Source: Chitinophaga sp. S165
GTDB taxonomy: Bacteria; Bacteroidota; Bacteroidia; Chitinophagales; Chitinophagaceae
Length of the DNA: 64,000 nucleotides
Reading direction: 5' to 3'
NCBI RefSeq assembly: GCF_003182155.1
Contig: NZ_QGTG01000002.1
Coordinates: 1,255,646-1,319,645 of the forward strand
Below, piece after piece: positions 27,865 through 36,776 of this stretch (position 1 is its first letter; each line of letters opens with the position of its first letter). Position numbers and translations under genes: made by a program. The notes beneath the pieces are model-generated. The model ran no database searches. It saw only the letters and a list, made by a program, of their open reading frames with translations, and was not told the DNA's origin.

Positions 27865-27895
27865 GCGGTCCCATTCTTGACGAAACCGCTCCTAA
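27865..27895 (-). terminator. probable intrinsic terminator after lspA
   Basis: On the minus strand a short GCGGT / ACCGC stem is followed by a run of eight T residues. The stem is only 5-6 bp, so it is moderate evidence. Confidence 0.55.
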
Positions 27896-27910
27896 AAGTA
27901 TCTTGAAAGC

Positions 27911-28561
27911 TTATTTTGTTACTGCAACTGGTTCTTTTTCAGTTGGTTGTTTTTCATTGTGCTTGTGAAAAAAACGTTTCTGAAATACCAGGATGGTGAT
28001 TACCCCTACAGAGATAGCTGCATCTGCAATATTGAAGATCGGGTTGAAGAACACGAAATAATCGCCTCCCTTGAATGGGATCCAGGTAGGCAGATAGCCA
28101 CGATAAACGGGGAAATACAGCATATCTACTACTTTCCCGTGGAAGAAGCCCGCATAGCCGCCACCTTTCGGCATGAAGGTAGCTACGTCGTAGAAGGTGG
28201 TCTCTGAGAATATCAGTCCATAGAACATGCTGTCGATCAGGTTACCGGCTGCACCAGCAAGGATAAGGGCGCCGCAGATCAGCAATCCGGTATGATGGCG
28301 TTGTTTTACCAGCGTACTCATATACTTAAAACCTACAACTACAGCAACAAGGCGGAAAAGCGTCAGTATTAGCTTGCCCCACTCTCCTCCCAGTTCCAGG
28401 CCATAGGCCATACCGGGATTTTCAGTGAAGTGAATGCGGAACCAGTTAGGAAAGATGATAAATTCCTGGTTAAAGTTCATATGTGTCTTTATCCAGAACT
28501 TCAGGGCCTGGTCCACCACCAGCACTAAGACAACAATCCAAATTACGTGACGATATTTCAA
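27911..28561 (-). CDS. lspA: lipoprotein signal peptidase (signal peptidase II)
   Basis: 216 residues with four membrane helices. The catalytic aspartates are in GNLIDS and FNIADAAIS, and FTENPGMAYG is the usual periplasmic motif. It is about 50 residues longer than E. coli LspA because of a periplasmic insertion (FYDVATFMPKGGGYAGFFHG), common in Bacteroidota, and a charged C-terminal tail. The start is TTG at 28561: an in-frame TAA lies five codons upstream, there is no ATG before the first helix, and a later start would delete it. It processes the several lipoproteins of this window. Confidence 0.92.
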   Translation of the reverse strand: MKYRHVIWIVVLVLVVDQALKFWIKTHMNFNQEFIIFPNWFRIHFTENPGMAYGLELGGEWGKLILTLFRLVAVVVGFKYMSTLVKQRHHTGLLICGALILAGAAGNLIDSMFYGLIFSETTFYDVATFMPKGGGYAGFFHGKVVDMLYFPVYRGYLPTWIPFKGGDYFVFFNPIFNIADAAISVGVITILVFQKRFFHKHNEKQPTEKEPVAVTK

Positions 28562-28614
28562 AGGGTAAAAATTTTATCAAAAATAATAATAATGCGCAAA
28601 ATCGGAATTTCCGG

Positions 28615-31119
28615 TCATTCCTCGAAATATACCCGTTTCACACGCTGCGAAATTCCTGTTAATATTTCGTAAGGAATGGTGTCAGCCCATGCAGCTATTT
28701 GCTGTACAGGCAATTGCGCGCCGAATACGATCACTTCATCGCCTTCTGTCACATCGGGGATGTGGGTTACATCAAGCATCAGCATATCCATGGCCACAAT
28801 GCCGGCCACTGGCGCGAGCTGTCCGCGTATGAGCATTTTTCCTTTCCCATTACTCAGTCGGCGGGGATAGCCATCTGCATAACCTATCCGTACTGTAGCT
28901 GTGACTGAGGGGCCTTTCGCCACCCATTTGGCTCCATAACCTACCGTTTCTCCGGTTGCAAGGTGTTTTACCTGGGCGACCGTCGTTTTCAAAGTACTGG
29001 CTGGTTTCAGTAGCTCCTGCATAGAAGCGGTGCTATCTACCCCATACATCCCGATACCCAGTCTTACCATATCCAGTTGCAGATCGGGGTGCCTTTCTAT
29101 GGCCGCACTGTTGGAAATATGCCTGATCACGGCATAGCCCAGTGCTTTTTGGAGTTCATGACTCATTTCAAAGAATAAGCGCCCTTGTTGTCTTGTGAAC
29201 TCGTCCATTGCCGGATCTTCACTTGCTGCCAGGTGACTGAATACCGAACTTACTTTAAGATATAAATTGTCATTGAGCAATCTTCCCAATTCAGGGATAT
29301 CTTTCCGCTCAAAGCCCAGCCTGTGCATACCTGTGTCCAGTTTAATATGCACGGGGAAGCCGTTTTTACCGGCTAACTGTACTTCTTCTTCAAACTGCTT
29401 TAACAGGTGGAGGGAATATATTTCGGGTTCCAGGTTCCATTGAAGGATGGCGTCGAAAGAAGCTGGTTCAGGGTTCATCACCATAATCGGCATCGTAATG
29501 CCGGTCCTTCTTAATTCTACTCCTTCATCAGCATAAGCAACGGCAAGGTAATCTACACCATGGAACTGCAATAGATTTGCAATCTCAAAACTTCCACTGC
29601 CATAAGAAAAGGCTTTTACCATCGCCATCAGTTTGGTGGCAGGTTTCAGCCGGGATTGATATTGTTTTACATTATGTGCTACAGCGCTCAAATTAATTTC
29701 AAGGATGGTCTGATGCACTTTTTGTTCCAGCAGTTTGCCGATCCTTTCAAATTCAAACACACGTGCGCCTTTCAGCAGAATAGTTTCATGTTGGAAGTCC
29801 TGCTGGTTGAACTGCTGAATAAATTCTTCCGTTGTAAGAAAGAAACTGCTTTTCAGCCCCTGTACCTGCTGAAAGCTTTTTTTCTCTCTGAAAATATTTT
29901 TGCCAATCCCGATCACTTTGTTAATACCCTTCTGTTGCAGTAAGCTAGCTACTTCTTCATAAAGGGAAGCATCGCTTTTGCCGCTTTGTAGTATATCACT
30001 GAGTATGACCGTGCGGGTAGGATGTTGTTGCTGTTGTTGGAGGAATTCCAGTGCAATTGTCAATGAGCCGAGGTCGGAATTATAACTGTCATTAATAACA
30101 GAACAGTTATTAATGCCCTGCTTGAGTTCCAGGCGCATGGCAATATTGCCCAGCTGGTCCATCCGCTGTTGAATGATCTCCTGGCTCATTCCGAGGTGGA
30201 TCATCAGCGCCCAGCAATGGATCGCATTCTCCACAGAGCCTTCATCCACAAAAGGGATACTGATGTGCAGCTGCTCATTCTGGTATAGCGCGTCTATTTG
30301 AGATCTGTTGTCACTCTTATTAACGCTGGTGATGCGGAGGTCGGCCTCTGTTTTACGGGACCAGGAAAATAGCTGTAACCCGCCTTCATGGCTGTCTTTC
30401 TTACCCACCAGGTTGTGGAAGTTAAGCACACACTCATTGAGGGCCAGGTAATCTTTACAATAGATCAGCAATTCGCTTTTGGAGAATAACACCAGCTTTT
30501 CATTGATCTTCTGCCTGATGTTCAGGAAGCCTTCATTATGCGCTTCTCCAATGTTGGTGAAAATGCCAATGGTAGGCCGGATGATCTTTTCCAGATGCTC
30601 CATTTCTCCCGGTTGCGAGATGCCGGCTTCGAAAATAGCCAGCTGGTGCTCGGGTTTCATTGGCCAAACGGACAAAGGAACGCCGATCTGGGAGTTGTAG
30701 CTTTTTGGGCTACGAACAATATTATAGTCTTTTTCCAGCAGCTGATATAACCATTCTTTTACGATGGTTTTACCATTGCTGCCGGTAATGCCGATCACCG
30801 GAATATGGAACTGCTGCCGATGGTAGGCCACCAGCGTATGCAGTGCGTGCATAGTATCTTTTACAAGGATGATGTTGGCTTTAGGATATTTTCCTGCAGG
30901 CACAGGTTCACTCACAATGAAATTGGAAACTCCTTTTTCATATAGTTCCGGAATATACTGGTGTGCATTGCGTCTGCTGCTGACCAATGGTATAAAAAGA
31001 GACGTTTCAGGAAAGCTCAGTTTCCGGCTGTCCAGCAAAATGTGTTCGATATCCGGGTTACCCGTCTGCTGCAATAGTTCACCTTTCAGCACCTTGCTGA
31101 TACTTTCTGCGTTGTACAC
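28615..31119 (-). CDS. murF-alr: bifunctional MurF-type ligase / alanine racemase fusion
   Basis: 834 residues. The N-half (about 1-455) is a Mur ligase with the ATP loop GITGSNGKTIVKEW and NDSYNSDLGSL; the C-half (about 460-834) is a fold-type III alanine racemase with the PLP lysine in MVKAFSYGSG and RIGYADGYPRRLSNG. It would make D-alanine and add D-Ala-D-Ala to the peptidoglycan precursor. Such fusions are known in Bacteroidota. A separate MurF is encoded at 36777-38057, so ligase activity is duplicated; the fused MurF half may be mainly a scaffold. The start is GTG, with an in-frame TAA three codons upstream. Confidence 0.92.
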   Translation of the reverse strand: MYNAESISKVLKGELLQQTGNPDIEHILLDSRKLSFPETSLFIPLVSSRRNAHQYIPELYEKGVSNFIVSEPVPAGKYPKANIILVKDTMHALHTLVAYHRQQFHIPVIGITGSNGKTIVKEWLYQLLEKDYNIVRSPKSYNSQIGVPLSVWPMKPEHQLAIFEAGISQPGEMEHLEKIIRPTIGIFTNIGEAHNEGFLNIRQKINEKLVLFSKSELLIYCKDYLALNECVLNFHNLVGKKDSHEGGLQLFSWSRKTEADLRITSVNKSDNRSQIDALYQNEQLHISIPFVDEGSVENAIHCWALMIHLGMSQEIIQQRMDQLGNIAMRLELKQGINNCSVINDSYNSDLGSLTIALEFLQQQQQHPTRTVILSDILQSGKSDASLYEEVASLLQQKGINKVIGIGKNIFREKKSFQQVQGLKSSFFLTTEEFIQQFNQQDFQHETILLKGARVFEFERIGKLLEQKVHQTILEINLSAVAHNVKQYQSRLKPATKLMAMVKAFSYGSGSFEIANLLQFHGVDYLAVAYADEGVELRRTGITMPIMVMNPEPASFDAILQWNLEPEIYSLHLLKQFEEEVQLAGKNGFPVHIKLDTGMHRLGFERKDIPELGRLLNDNLYLKVSSVFSHLAASEDPAMDEFTRQQGRLFFEMSHELQKALGYAVIRHISNSAAIERHPDLQLDMVRLGIGMYGVDSTASMQELLKPASTLKTTVAQVKHLATGETVGYGAKWVAKGPSVTATVRIGYADGYPRRLSNGKGKMLIRGQLAPVAGIVAMDMLMLDVTHIPDVTEGDEVIVFGAQLPVQQIAAWADTIPYEILTGISQRVKRVYFEE

Positions 31120-31259
31120 GTGTGGTTAAATTTTGATGTGAAAAGCTACCTGCTCTTCACTGCTTCCCTTAATGATTCCCGGGCGGCCGGGTATTAATTT
31201 TAAAAGTTGACTCTTTTATTTCAGGGGTTTAAGTAGCCGCTTTTAAATTTATCGCTGGG

Positions 31260-31348
31260 CAAATATATGGGGAATAGTCCATAGTCATAGACTTGAATCC
31301 ATAGTTGCGTCCGTTGAAAGCAGGTTTGCAGACTATACCGGATAGTCT
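31260..31348 (-). promoter_or_regulatory. promoter and clustered GACTAT sites of murF-alr
   Basis: Minus-strand TATATTTG (31260-31267) is preceded by TATGGACTAT (31274-31283) and, further up, an AGACTAT / ATAGTCT inverted repeat with 5-bp spacer (31330-31348). TATGGACTAT recurs upstream of the separate murF gene. The 383-bp gap 31120-31502 holds this, the palindrome at 31408, and no gene. Confidence 0.5.
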
Positions 31349-31407
31349 AAAGCTGTGATCGTTATAGGATATCGTCATATTTCTTCAACGCCGGGTGTCG
31401 GTTGTCT

Positions 31408-31438
31408 ATTGTTTGTAAATCAATTATTTACAAACAAT
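31408..31438. promoter_or_regulatory. perfect 13-bp palindrome, function unknown
   Basis: Arms ATTGTTTGTAAAT and ATTTACAAACAAT with a 5-nt spacer, 65 bp after the gldG stop. It has no T tract, so it looks more like a dimeric regulator site than a terminator. Confidence 0.45.
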
Positions 31439-31502
31439 TATTGACTGACCGGTAGTTTAAGCAATATTAACTCCGATAACAAAGCAGCAGCTGATCTTAC
31501 TG

Positions 31503-33203
31503 TTATATTTCGAACTTTCTTTGTCTGATAAACTGGAAAATGGCAGCAAATAATAAAACCAGCCCGATGGGGACGATGAAACAAATAGCCTGCCATTTGC
31601 TTTTCTCCTGTTTAACTTTTTCAGGATTCAGCAACCGTAATGTTAACTCCTTATTACGTGCATCCATGATGCTGGCGTTGTGGGTAAGATATCCGAGGGA
31701 ATTAAGCAGGAATTCGCGGTTAGCATATACCATAGATTGATCGTAGAGGTTCACGCCCATTTGCAGCGGACCACTTTTTTGAGAGAAGGCATTTGTGATG
31801 ACATCAGCATCACTTACTACGATCATTTTATTGATTGTGTCGCTATTATTCTTGAAAGGCTGACCAGATGCACGTTGAATAGCCTGGTGTGTATTTTCAT
31901 CCAGTCTGTTACGGAACAGGGACGTGAACCGGCCTTCCAGCAGCACGGCCACAGGCAGGAATTGCCTGTTAAACTCACGACGGTTAGGTTTTACACGCAG
32001 GTTGTTCCAGCTGACCTCTATTGGTGAACTTACGCTGCGGCTGTTGGCCGATGTTGTAAGCAGTAATGTCTTGGTGATACCACCGCCTTTAACAGTATCT
32101 ATTGAGCTTGCAAAATGGCTCAATACAAGGTCCAGGTTCTTTACAATAGGATGAGCGCCGGTGGGTGTCAGCAACGGAAAATAAGGGAATGCCAGTGGCT
32201 GCATCTGGCCAGTGCGGTCTACTACCTGTGGAACAAAATCACTCTGCATATCCTGTACAAGGTCCTGGTTGATACGCACACCGTAGCGGAACAATATATC
32301 TTCCAGGTTCAGGCCCTTATCAAACGCAATAAAGCTTTCCTGGTGCTGAAGGCTGTCTATGGAAGCATTCAATTCATCAATGAACCAAAGTACCTTACCA
32401 CCATTCATTACATACTGATCGATTTTCAGCTTGTCTTCATCAGTAAACTTTGTTTGTGGTTTGGCAAAAACGATTGCGTCGAAGTCTTTCGGGATATAAG
32501 ACACAGACTGGAGGGTAATGGTATCCAACAGGTAGTTGGTCTGCATAGTCGTGAGCAGATCATATACATCAGCGCCCAGCATCTCTCCGTTACCCAGCAT
32601 GTATCCCACGAGCGGCGGTTGTTTCTGCTGCAATTGGTAAATGGCATTGGCGAACTGATATTCCAACAGGGACTCTGAGCTATTCATGGTCGCCTCCGGA
32701 TTGAGGCCCCCCTGGTTCTTGAGCAGGTTGATGCCCACAGTTTTGGAGCCATAGTGCAATAAGGCGCCGGGGAAGATCAGTTTTTCAGAATATCCCTGGT
32801 TAGCGTCTTCCTGCACCTGCATGTTGAAGGGAATGATGCCTTTTTCTACAAGTGTTTGTTGAAAAGCAAGGCGGGCGGAATCTGATGATCCCTGACCAGG
32901 ACTCTGGAAGGAGAACTGAACACGCTGACCTGCATATTCCCGGAATTCTTCCAGCAGCTCCTGGCTGGACTGAGCCAGCTGACGGAAACTGGCGGGATAA
33001 TCGCCTTTCAGGAAGATCTCTATAGTAACGGTACTGTCTAACCCGCGGAGCAGGTTTTTGGTACCCGGAGTAAGTGTATATCTTTTTTCCGCGGTAAGGT
33101 CCCAGCGGGTATGAAAATAAGCTGCCAGTATATTAACCCCCACAAGTACACACACTACTACAATAGCCCGCTGCAAGTATTTTTTCCTTCTGTTGATAGC
33201 CAC
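31503..33203 (-). CDS. gldG: gliding motility ABC-transporter auxiliary protein GldG
   Basis: 566 residues with an N-terminal membrane helix (about 12-30), a large periplasmic ABC_transp_aux-type domain (WDLTAEKRYTLTPGTKNLLRGL, then VGYMLGNGEMLGADVYD and GGKVLWFIDELNAS), and a C-terminal membrane helix (FIVPIGLVLLFAAIFQFI) before RQRKFEI. It is the partner of GldF, whose gene ends 17 bp upstream. GldA/F/G form an ABC system required for gliding in Flavobacterium johnsoniae. The start is GTG. gldA is not in the window. Confidence 0.92.
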   Translation of the reverse strand: MAINRRKKYLQRAIVVVCVLVGVNILAAYFHTRWDLTAEKRYTLTPGTKNLLRGLDSTVTIEIFLKGDYPASFRQLAQSSQELLEEFREYAGQRVQFSFQSPGQGSSDSARLAFQQTLVEKGIIPFNMQVQEDANQGYSEKLIFPGALLHYGSKTVGINLLKNQGGLNPEATMNSSESLLEYQFANAIYQLQQKQPPLVGYMLGNGEMLGADVYDLLTTMQTNYLLDTITLQSVSYIPKDFDAIVFAKPQTKFTDEDKLKIDQYVMNGGKVLWFIDELNASIDSLQHQESFIAFDKGLNLEDILFRYGVRINQDLVQDMQSDFVPQVVDRTGQMQPLAFPYFPLLTPTGAHPIVKNLDLVLSHFASSIDTVKGGGITKTLLLTTSANSRSVSSPIEVSWNNLRVKPNRREFNRQFLPVAVLLEGRFTSLFRNRLDENTHQAIQRASGQPFKNNSDTINKMIVVSDADVITNAFSQKSGPLQMGVNLYDQSMVYANREFLLNSLGYLTHNASIMDARNKELTLRLLNPEKVKQEKSKWQAICFIVPIGLVLLFAAIFQFIRQRKFEI

Positions 33204-33220
33204 GAAACGAGTGTTTTAAA

Positions 33221-33955
33221 TTAATCCCAGATCCTGCGTTGTAATGATAATCTTGTCAGGTAAAGCATCAAGCCGATCACGCTCAGGAAATATATAATAT
33301 CCCTGCTGTCTATCACGCCACGGCTGATAGAGGTGTAGTGAAACTTGATACCGGCCATTTGCAGATAATAATCGGCGCCACCAGTGAAGGCAGGCACTTT
33401 GCTTAACGCATCAAAGCCGTTGTAAAATATGAAACAGGTGAAAATAGCGATGAGGAAGGCTACCACGGAATTGGTAGTCAGGGAGGATGACCATACGCCG
33501 ATGGCGGTGAACACAGCTCCCAACAGGAATAAACCGGTATACGAGCCGGTCATGCCCCCGTTGTCAAGATTGGCCGGGTTCGCGCTCAACTGCCTGATAG
33601 CGATATAATAAACAATTGTTGGAATGAGTGAGATGAGCACGACCAGGAGCCCGGCAGAGAATTTTCCGATTACGATCTGCCACCAGCTTAAAGGTTTGGT
33701 GCTTAGTAGCTCCATAGTACCGGTTTTGAACTCGTCAGCAAAGCTGCGCATGGTAATAGCCGGAATAAGCAGTAAATATATCAGGGGAGCCAGTTCGAAA
33801 AGCGGATCAAGGTTGGCGTATCCATAGTCCAGTAAGCTGGTATCTGGAAAAACGAACAGCAACAGGCCATTAGCCAGTAAGAACAGGATGATGGCCACAT
33901 ATCCCGTAATGCTGCTGAAAAACTGGTGTATTTCCTTTTTAAAGATTGCTAGCAT
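33221..33955 (-). CDS. gldF: gliding motility ABC-transporter permease GldF
   Basis: 244 residues with six predicted membrane helices and the ABC-2 permease feature MRSFADEFKTGTMELLSTKPLS after the second helix. The gldF-gldG order and near-contact spacing match other Bacteroidota gliding operons. An ATPase partner (GldA) would have to be encoded elsewhere. Confidence 0.92.
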   Translation of the reverse strand: MLAIFKKEIHQFFSSITGYVAIILFLLANGLLLFVFPDTSLLDYGYANLDPLFELAPLIYLLLIPAITMRSFADEFKTGTMELLSTKPLSWWQIVIGKFSAGLLVVLISLIPTIVYYIAIRQLSANPANLDNGGMTGSYTGLFLLGAVFTAIGVWSSSLTTNSVVAFLIAIFTCFIFYNGFDALSKVPAFTGGADYYLQMAGIKFHYTSISRGVIDSRDIIYFLSVIGLMLYLTRLSLQRRIWD

Positions 33956-33991
33956 AGTGATACTGAAAGCACAAATATATATAATTAAAAA

Positions 33992-34056
33992 TGATCAATT
34001 AGGAATTACGAATTGAATACCGTGCGGTCAGTCAACCCTTAACGCTTAATTGATCA
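33992..34056. repeat. intergenic inverted repeat with AATTAGGAATTACGAATT core
   Basis: Outer arms TGATCAATTA (33992-34001) and TAATTGATCA (34047-34056) pair perfectly. The interior begins with GGAATTACGAATT. It lies in the 112-bp gap between gldF and the IscU-like gene and belongs with the similar elements at 20.7, 40.2 and 47.4 kb. Confidence 0.55.
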
Positions 34057-34067
34057 GTTAATTATGT

Positions 34068-34520
34068 CTAATTGTGTTCTTCTTCCAGTTCGTAGTCACG
34101 TTCAGATTCCTCTTCGGTTTCAGCTTTAAGCGGTTCCATGCCATTTTTGTGGCGGTAATCGTTAATGGCTGCCTTTACCGCATCTTCTATCAGGATGGTG
34201 ATATGAATTTTAGCTGGAGGAAGGTTTAATGCTTCCACAATTTCCATATGATCAAGTTGGGCTGCTTCATCGATAGTTTTGCCTTTGAGCCACTCAGTAG
34301 TGATAGAGGTAGCTGCAATAGCGGCGCCACACCCGAAGGTCTTAAAGCGGGCATCCATAATAACATGTCTGGCCGGACTCACTTCAATTTGGATCCTTAC
34401 TACTTCCAGATACTCCGGCACGTGTACCAACCCTGTTCCCACTCTTGTACTGGACTTGTCCAGTGTTCCTACGTTCCTGGGGTTGTCATAATAATCAAGA
34501 ACTCTTTCAGCGTAAGCCAT
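34068..34520 (-). CDS. IscU/NifU-like scaffold protein lacking two cluster cysteines
   Basis: 150 residues from the ATG at 34520 (MAYAERVLDYYDNPRNVG), the normal IscU beginning; an ATG two codons earlier is possible. IscU uses three cysteines near 37, 63 and 106. Here the first region reads HVPEYLEVVRIQ (Tyr37, and Glu39 for Asp39), the second FKTFGCGAAIA keeps Cys64, and the third AKIHITILIED has Ile107. So one of three cluster ligands remains, while the fold and the conserved His106 persist. The C-terminus is an acidic tail (EEESERDYELEEEHN). The gene follows iscS by 48 bp. It may bind the desulfurase or carry sulfur without building a 2Fe-2S cluster; that is inference. Confidence 0.85.
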   Translation of the reverse strand: MAYAERVLDYYDNPRNVGTLDKSSTRVGTGLVHVPEYLEVVRIQIEVSPARHVIMDARFKTFGCGAAIAATSITTEWLKGKTIDEAAQLDHMEIVEALNLPPAKIHITILIEDAVKAAINDYRHKNGMEPLKAETEEESERDYELEEEHN

Positions 34521-34568
34521 AAGCATAAGTATAAAGCTGTCAGTAATTGTCCCCCATGTTCATTGTCC

Positions 34569-35786
34569 TCAAAGACGGGACCACTCGATAGTGTTCATGT
34601 CCGCACCTTCTTTAAACATTTCCCACAGCGGACTTATTTCTCTTAATTTATTAACCGTTTCCGTAACGGCTTGAATGGCATAATCTATCTCTTCTTCAGT
34701 GGTGAAGCGTCCCAGTCCAAATCGAATGGAAGAATGGGCCAGGTCGTCTCCCAGGCCAAGCCCTTTCAGTACATAACTGGGTTCCGGTGAAGCGGAGGTA
34801 CAGGCAGAACCGGATGATAGCGCAAGATTTTTATTGAAGCCCATCATCAGGGCTTCGCCTTCCACATAGCGGAAGGAAATGTTGCTGGCATGCGGTAAAC
34901 GGTTGGTTTTTGATCCGTTAACAAAGGTTTGTTCCAGCTGCAGCAGCGCATTTTCAAGCTTGTCGCGCAGTATTGCCAGCCTTTTGCCTTCTGTTTCCAT
35001 TTCCTGCTGGCAAAGTTCACAGGCTTTCCCGAAGGCTACGATACCAGGTACGTTCAGTGTACCGGAACGCATGCCTCTTTCATGTCCGCCGCCGTCCATT
35101 TGAGCAGTCACCTTTACCCGGGGTGACTTACGGCGTACATACAGGGCGCCCACTCCTTTCGGTCCGTATAATTTATGAGCGCTGAATGCCGCCAGGTCGA
35201 TACCATCGCGGTTCACATCCACAGGCACCTTACCGGCTGCCTGGGAAATGTCGCTCATCATCAGTACACCATGCTTTTTCGCAATAGCGCTGATCTCTTT
35301 GATAGGACTTATCACTCCTATCTCGTTGTTGGCATACATGATGGACACCAGGATGGTTTTGGCCGTAATGGCCGCTTCCAGTTCTTTCAGGTCAGGAAGA
35401 CCCTCATTGTTCACCTTCAGATAGGTGATCTCTGCACCTTGCTTTTCCAGGTGTTTACAGGTGTCCAGTACTGCTTTGTGTTCTATTTCGGTAGTAATGA
35501 TGTGGTTCCCTTTGTCGGCATACATTTCAAACACCCCTTTAAGGGCAAGATTGTCTGCCTCGGTAGCGCCGGAGGTGAAGATGATCTCCTTCGGGTCTGC
35601 GCCTATCAGGGCTGCTACCTGTTCGCGGGCAAGATCGACGGCTGCTTCTGCTGCCCACCCGAAAGAGTGGTTACGACTGGCTGCATTACCAAATGTTTCC
35701 GAAAAATAGGGAAGCATTGCTTCTACAACCCGTGGGTCGCAGGGAGTGGTAGCGTTATTATCCAGGTAGATCGGCAACTTAAGCAT
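34569..35786 (-). CDS. iscS: cysteine desulfurase (IscS/NifS group I)
   Basis: 405 residues. The PLP lysine is at about Lys205 in [11 protein letters not shown], the histidine over the PLP ring is in [10 protein letters not shown], and the persulfide cysteine is at about Cys329 in [15 protein letters not shown], on the long flexible loop of group I enzymes. It releases sulfur from cysteine for Fe-S clusters, thiolated tRNA and cofactors; sulfur for MoaD, encoded 18 kb away, could come from it. It is first in a two-gene operon with the IscU-like gene. Confidence 0.95.
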   Translation of the reverse strand: MLKLPIYLDNNATTPCDPRVVEAMLPYFSETFGNAASRNHSFGWAAEAAVDLAREQVAALIGADPKEIIFTSGATEADNLALKGVFEMYADKGNHIITTEIEHKAVLDTCKHLEKQGAEITYLKVNNEGLPDLKELEAAITAKTILVSIMYANNEIGVISPIKEISAIAKKHGVLMMSDISQAAGKVPVDVNRDGIDLAAFSAHKLYGPKGVGALYVRRKSPRVKVTAQMDGGGHERGMRSGTLNVPGIVAFGKACELCQQEMETEGKRLAILRDKLENALLQLEQTFVNGSKTNRLPHASNISFRYVEGEALMMGFNKNLALSSGSACTSASPEPSYVLKGLGLGDDLAHSSIRFGLGRFTTEEEIDYAIQAVTETVNKLREISPLWEMFKEGADMNTIEWSRL

Positions 35787-35828
35787 ATCTGGCGGTCTTT
35801 AATTGTAAGTGTTGATTCCTCTTTACTA

Positions 35829-35836
35829 CAAATTTA
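35829..35836 (-). promoter_or_regulatory. -7 promoter box (TAAATTTG) of iscS
   Basis: Exact TAnnTTTG match on the minus strand, 42 bp before the iscS ATG. No -33 TTG was seen at the usual spacing. Confidence 0.45.
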
Positions 35837-35931
35837 ATGCTTAATTGCTTTGCTTACCTCCCACGATCATTGTAAGAACTGATATGGACATAGAGAACAA
35901 CTATTTGTACATTAAAATGCTAAATTGCTTT

Positions 35932-36330
35932 ATGCTGAAAGTAGAACACATAGGAATAGCCGTAAAATCATTGGAGACATCAATTCCCTTATTTGAAAAG
36001 CTTCTTAACACTGATTGTTATAAAAAAGAAGAGGTGGGGAGTGAGGCCGTACAAACGGCTTTTTTCCGTCAGGGGGAAACCAAAATAGAATTGCTTGAAG
36101 CCACCGGTCCGGGCAGTACCATAGCCAAGTTTGTGGACAAAAAGGGGGAGGGCATACATCATATTGCTTTTGATGTAGCAGATATTTATGCAGAGATGGA
36201 ACGTCTGGCAGCAGAAGGGTTTACTTTATTGCAAACTGAGCCGAAGCGAGGAGCGGATAATAAACTGGTTTGTTTCCTGCATCCGAAAGATACAAATGGC
36301 GTACTGATAGAGCTTTGCCAGGAAATCTGA
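35932..36330 (+). CDS. mce: methylmalonyl-CoA epimerase (VOC fold)
   Basis: 132 residues from the ATG at 35932 (MLKVEHIGIAV), giving the usual family length; upstream in-frame starts would add an unlikely leader. The metal ligands of the VOC epimerase are visible: His in VEHIGIAV, His in GIHHIAFDV and Glu in GVLIELCQ. It interconverts (2S)- and (2R)-methylmalonyl-CoA. Together with the B12-binding mutase subunit at 19372 it points to propionate/succinyl-CoA metabolism. Confidence 0.9.
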   Translation: MLKVEHIGIAVKSLETSIPLFEKLLNTDCYKKEEVGSEAVQTAFFRQGETKIELLEATGPGSTIAKFVDKKGEGIHHIAFDVADIYAEMERLAAEGFTLLQTEPKRGADNKLVCFLHPKDTNGVLIELCQEI

Positions 36331-36541
36331 GATTTTTTTCAAATAACGAAATCCAGGAAATTAAAACGATCGTAAATATATCCAGACACATGTTACAGAC
36401 ACGTTAGAAAAACACTCAATCAGAAAAACTTAAGGATTTAAACAATCAGACGCACAAATTGTTGTTATAGGAGCGCGGAAGTCTTCGAAGGAATAATAGC
36501 AGCGAGTATGATATTATCTTAAAACCAAGAACTTTGACCCT

Positions 36542-36756
36542 GAACTAATGCCCATAACCTCATAGAAGTTATGCCTCATAAGAACAAATTGCAGCCAATG
36601 GTCTCATATGCCTTATAAAAACTAATTCACTACATTAATTCCAGCAAAAACATATTCACATATATAACGTAATACTAAACTCTTTATATAATACTCTAAA
36701 GTTGGCATAGGTTATGAACACCTGCGGGCTTTCCAGCTTGCAGGTCTCTTTTTTTT
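36542..36756 (+). ncRNA. candidate structured small RNA (6S-like architecture, unassigned)
   Basis: A 445-bp gene-free stretch (36331-36776) ends in a hairpin and an eight-T run readable only on the plus strand, 390 bp after mce and facing murF, so no neighbouring gene explains it. A near-consensus -7 box GAACTTTG (36529-36536) precedes. CATAACCT (36553-36560) can pair with AGGTTATG (36709-36716), and GCCAA (36594-36598) with TTGGC (36702-36706), nested inside. CATAAC can alternatively pair locally with GTTATG (36568-36573). The long-range closing stem and AT-rich interior recall 6S RNA, but identity is not established. Confidence 0.35.
36720..36756 (+). terminator. intrinsic terminator of the candidate small RNA
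   Basis: Stem ACCTGC / GCAGGT around a 14-nt loop, followed by CTCTTTTTTTT on the plus strand. Confidence 0.65.
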
Positions 36757-36776
36757 ACAGCAATATCTTCACTATT

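Noticed and set aside
31330..31348. An IscR type 1 site
   Set aside because: The GACTA and TAGTC halves are spaced 7 bp apart here and not 3 bp, and no Rrf2 gene is nearby.
32115..32678. A 187-codon plus-strand open frame
   Set aside because: It is antisense to gldG, with no recognisable product.
35175..35837. A 220-codon plus-strand open frame
   Set aside because: It is antisense to iscS and has no family resemblance.
36331..36776. tmRNA, RNase P RNA or SRP RNA
   Set aside because: None of their hallmark sequences could be seen, so the region is left as an unassigned RNA candidate.
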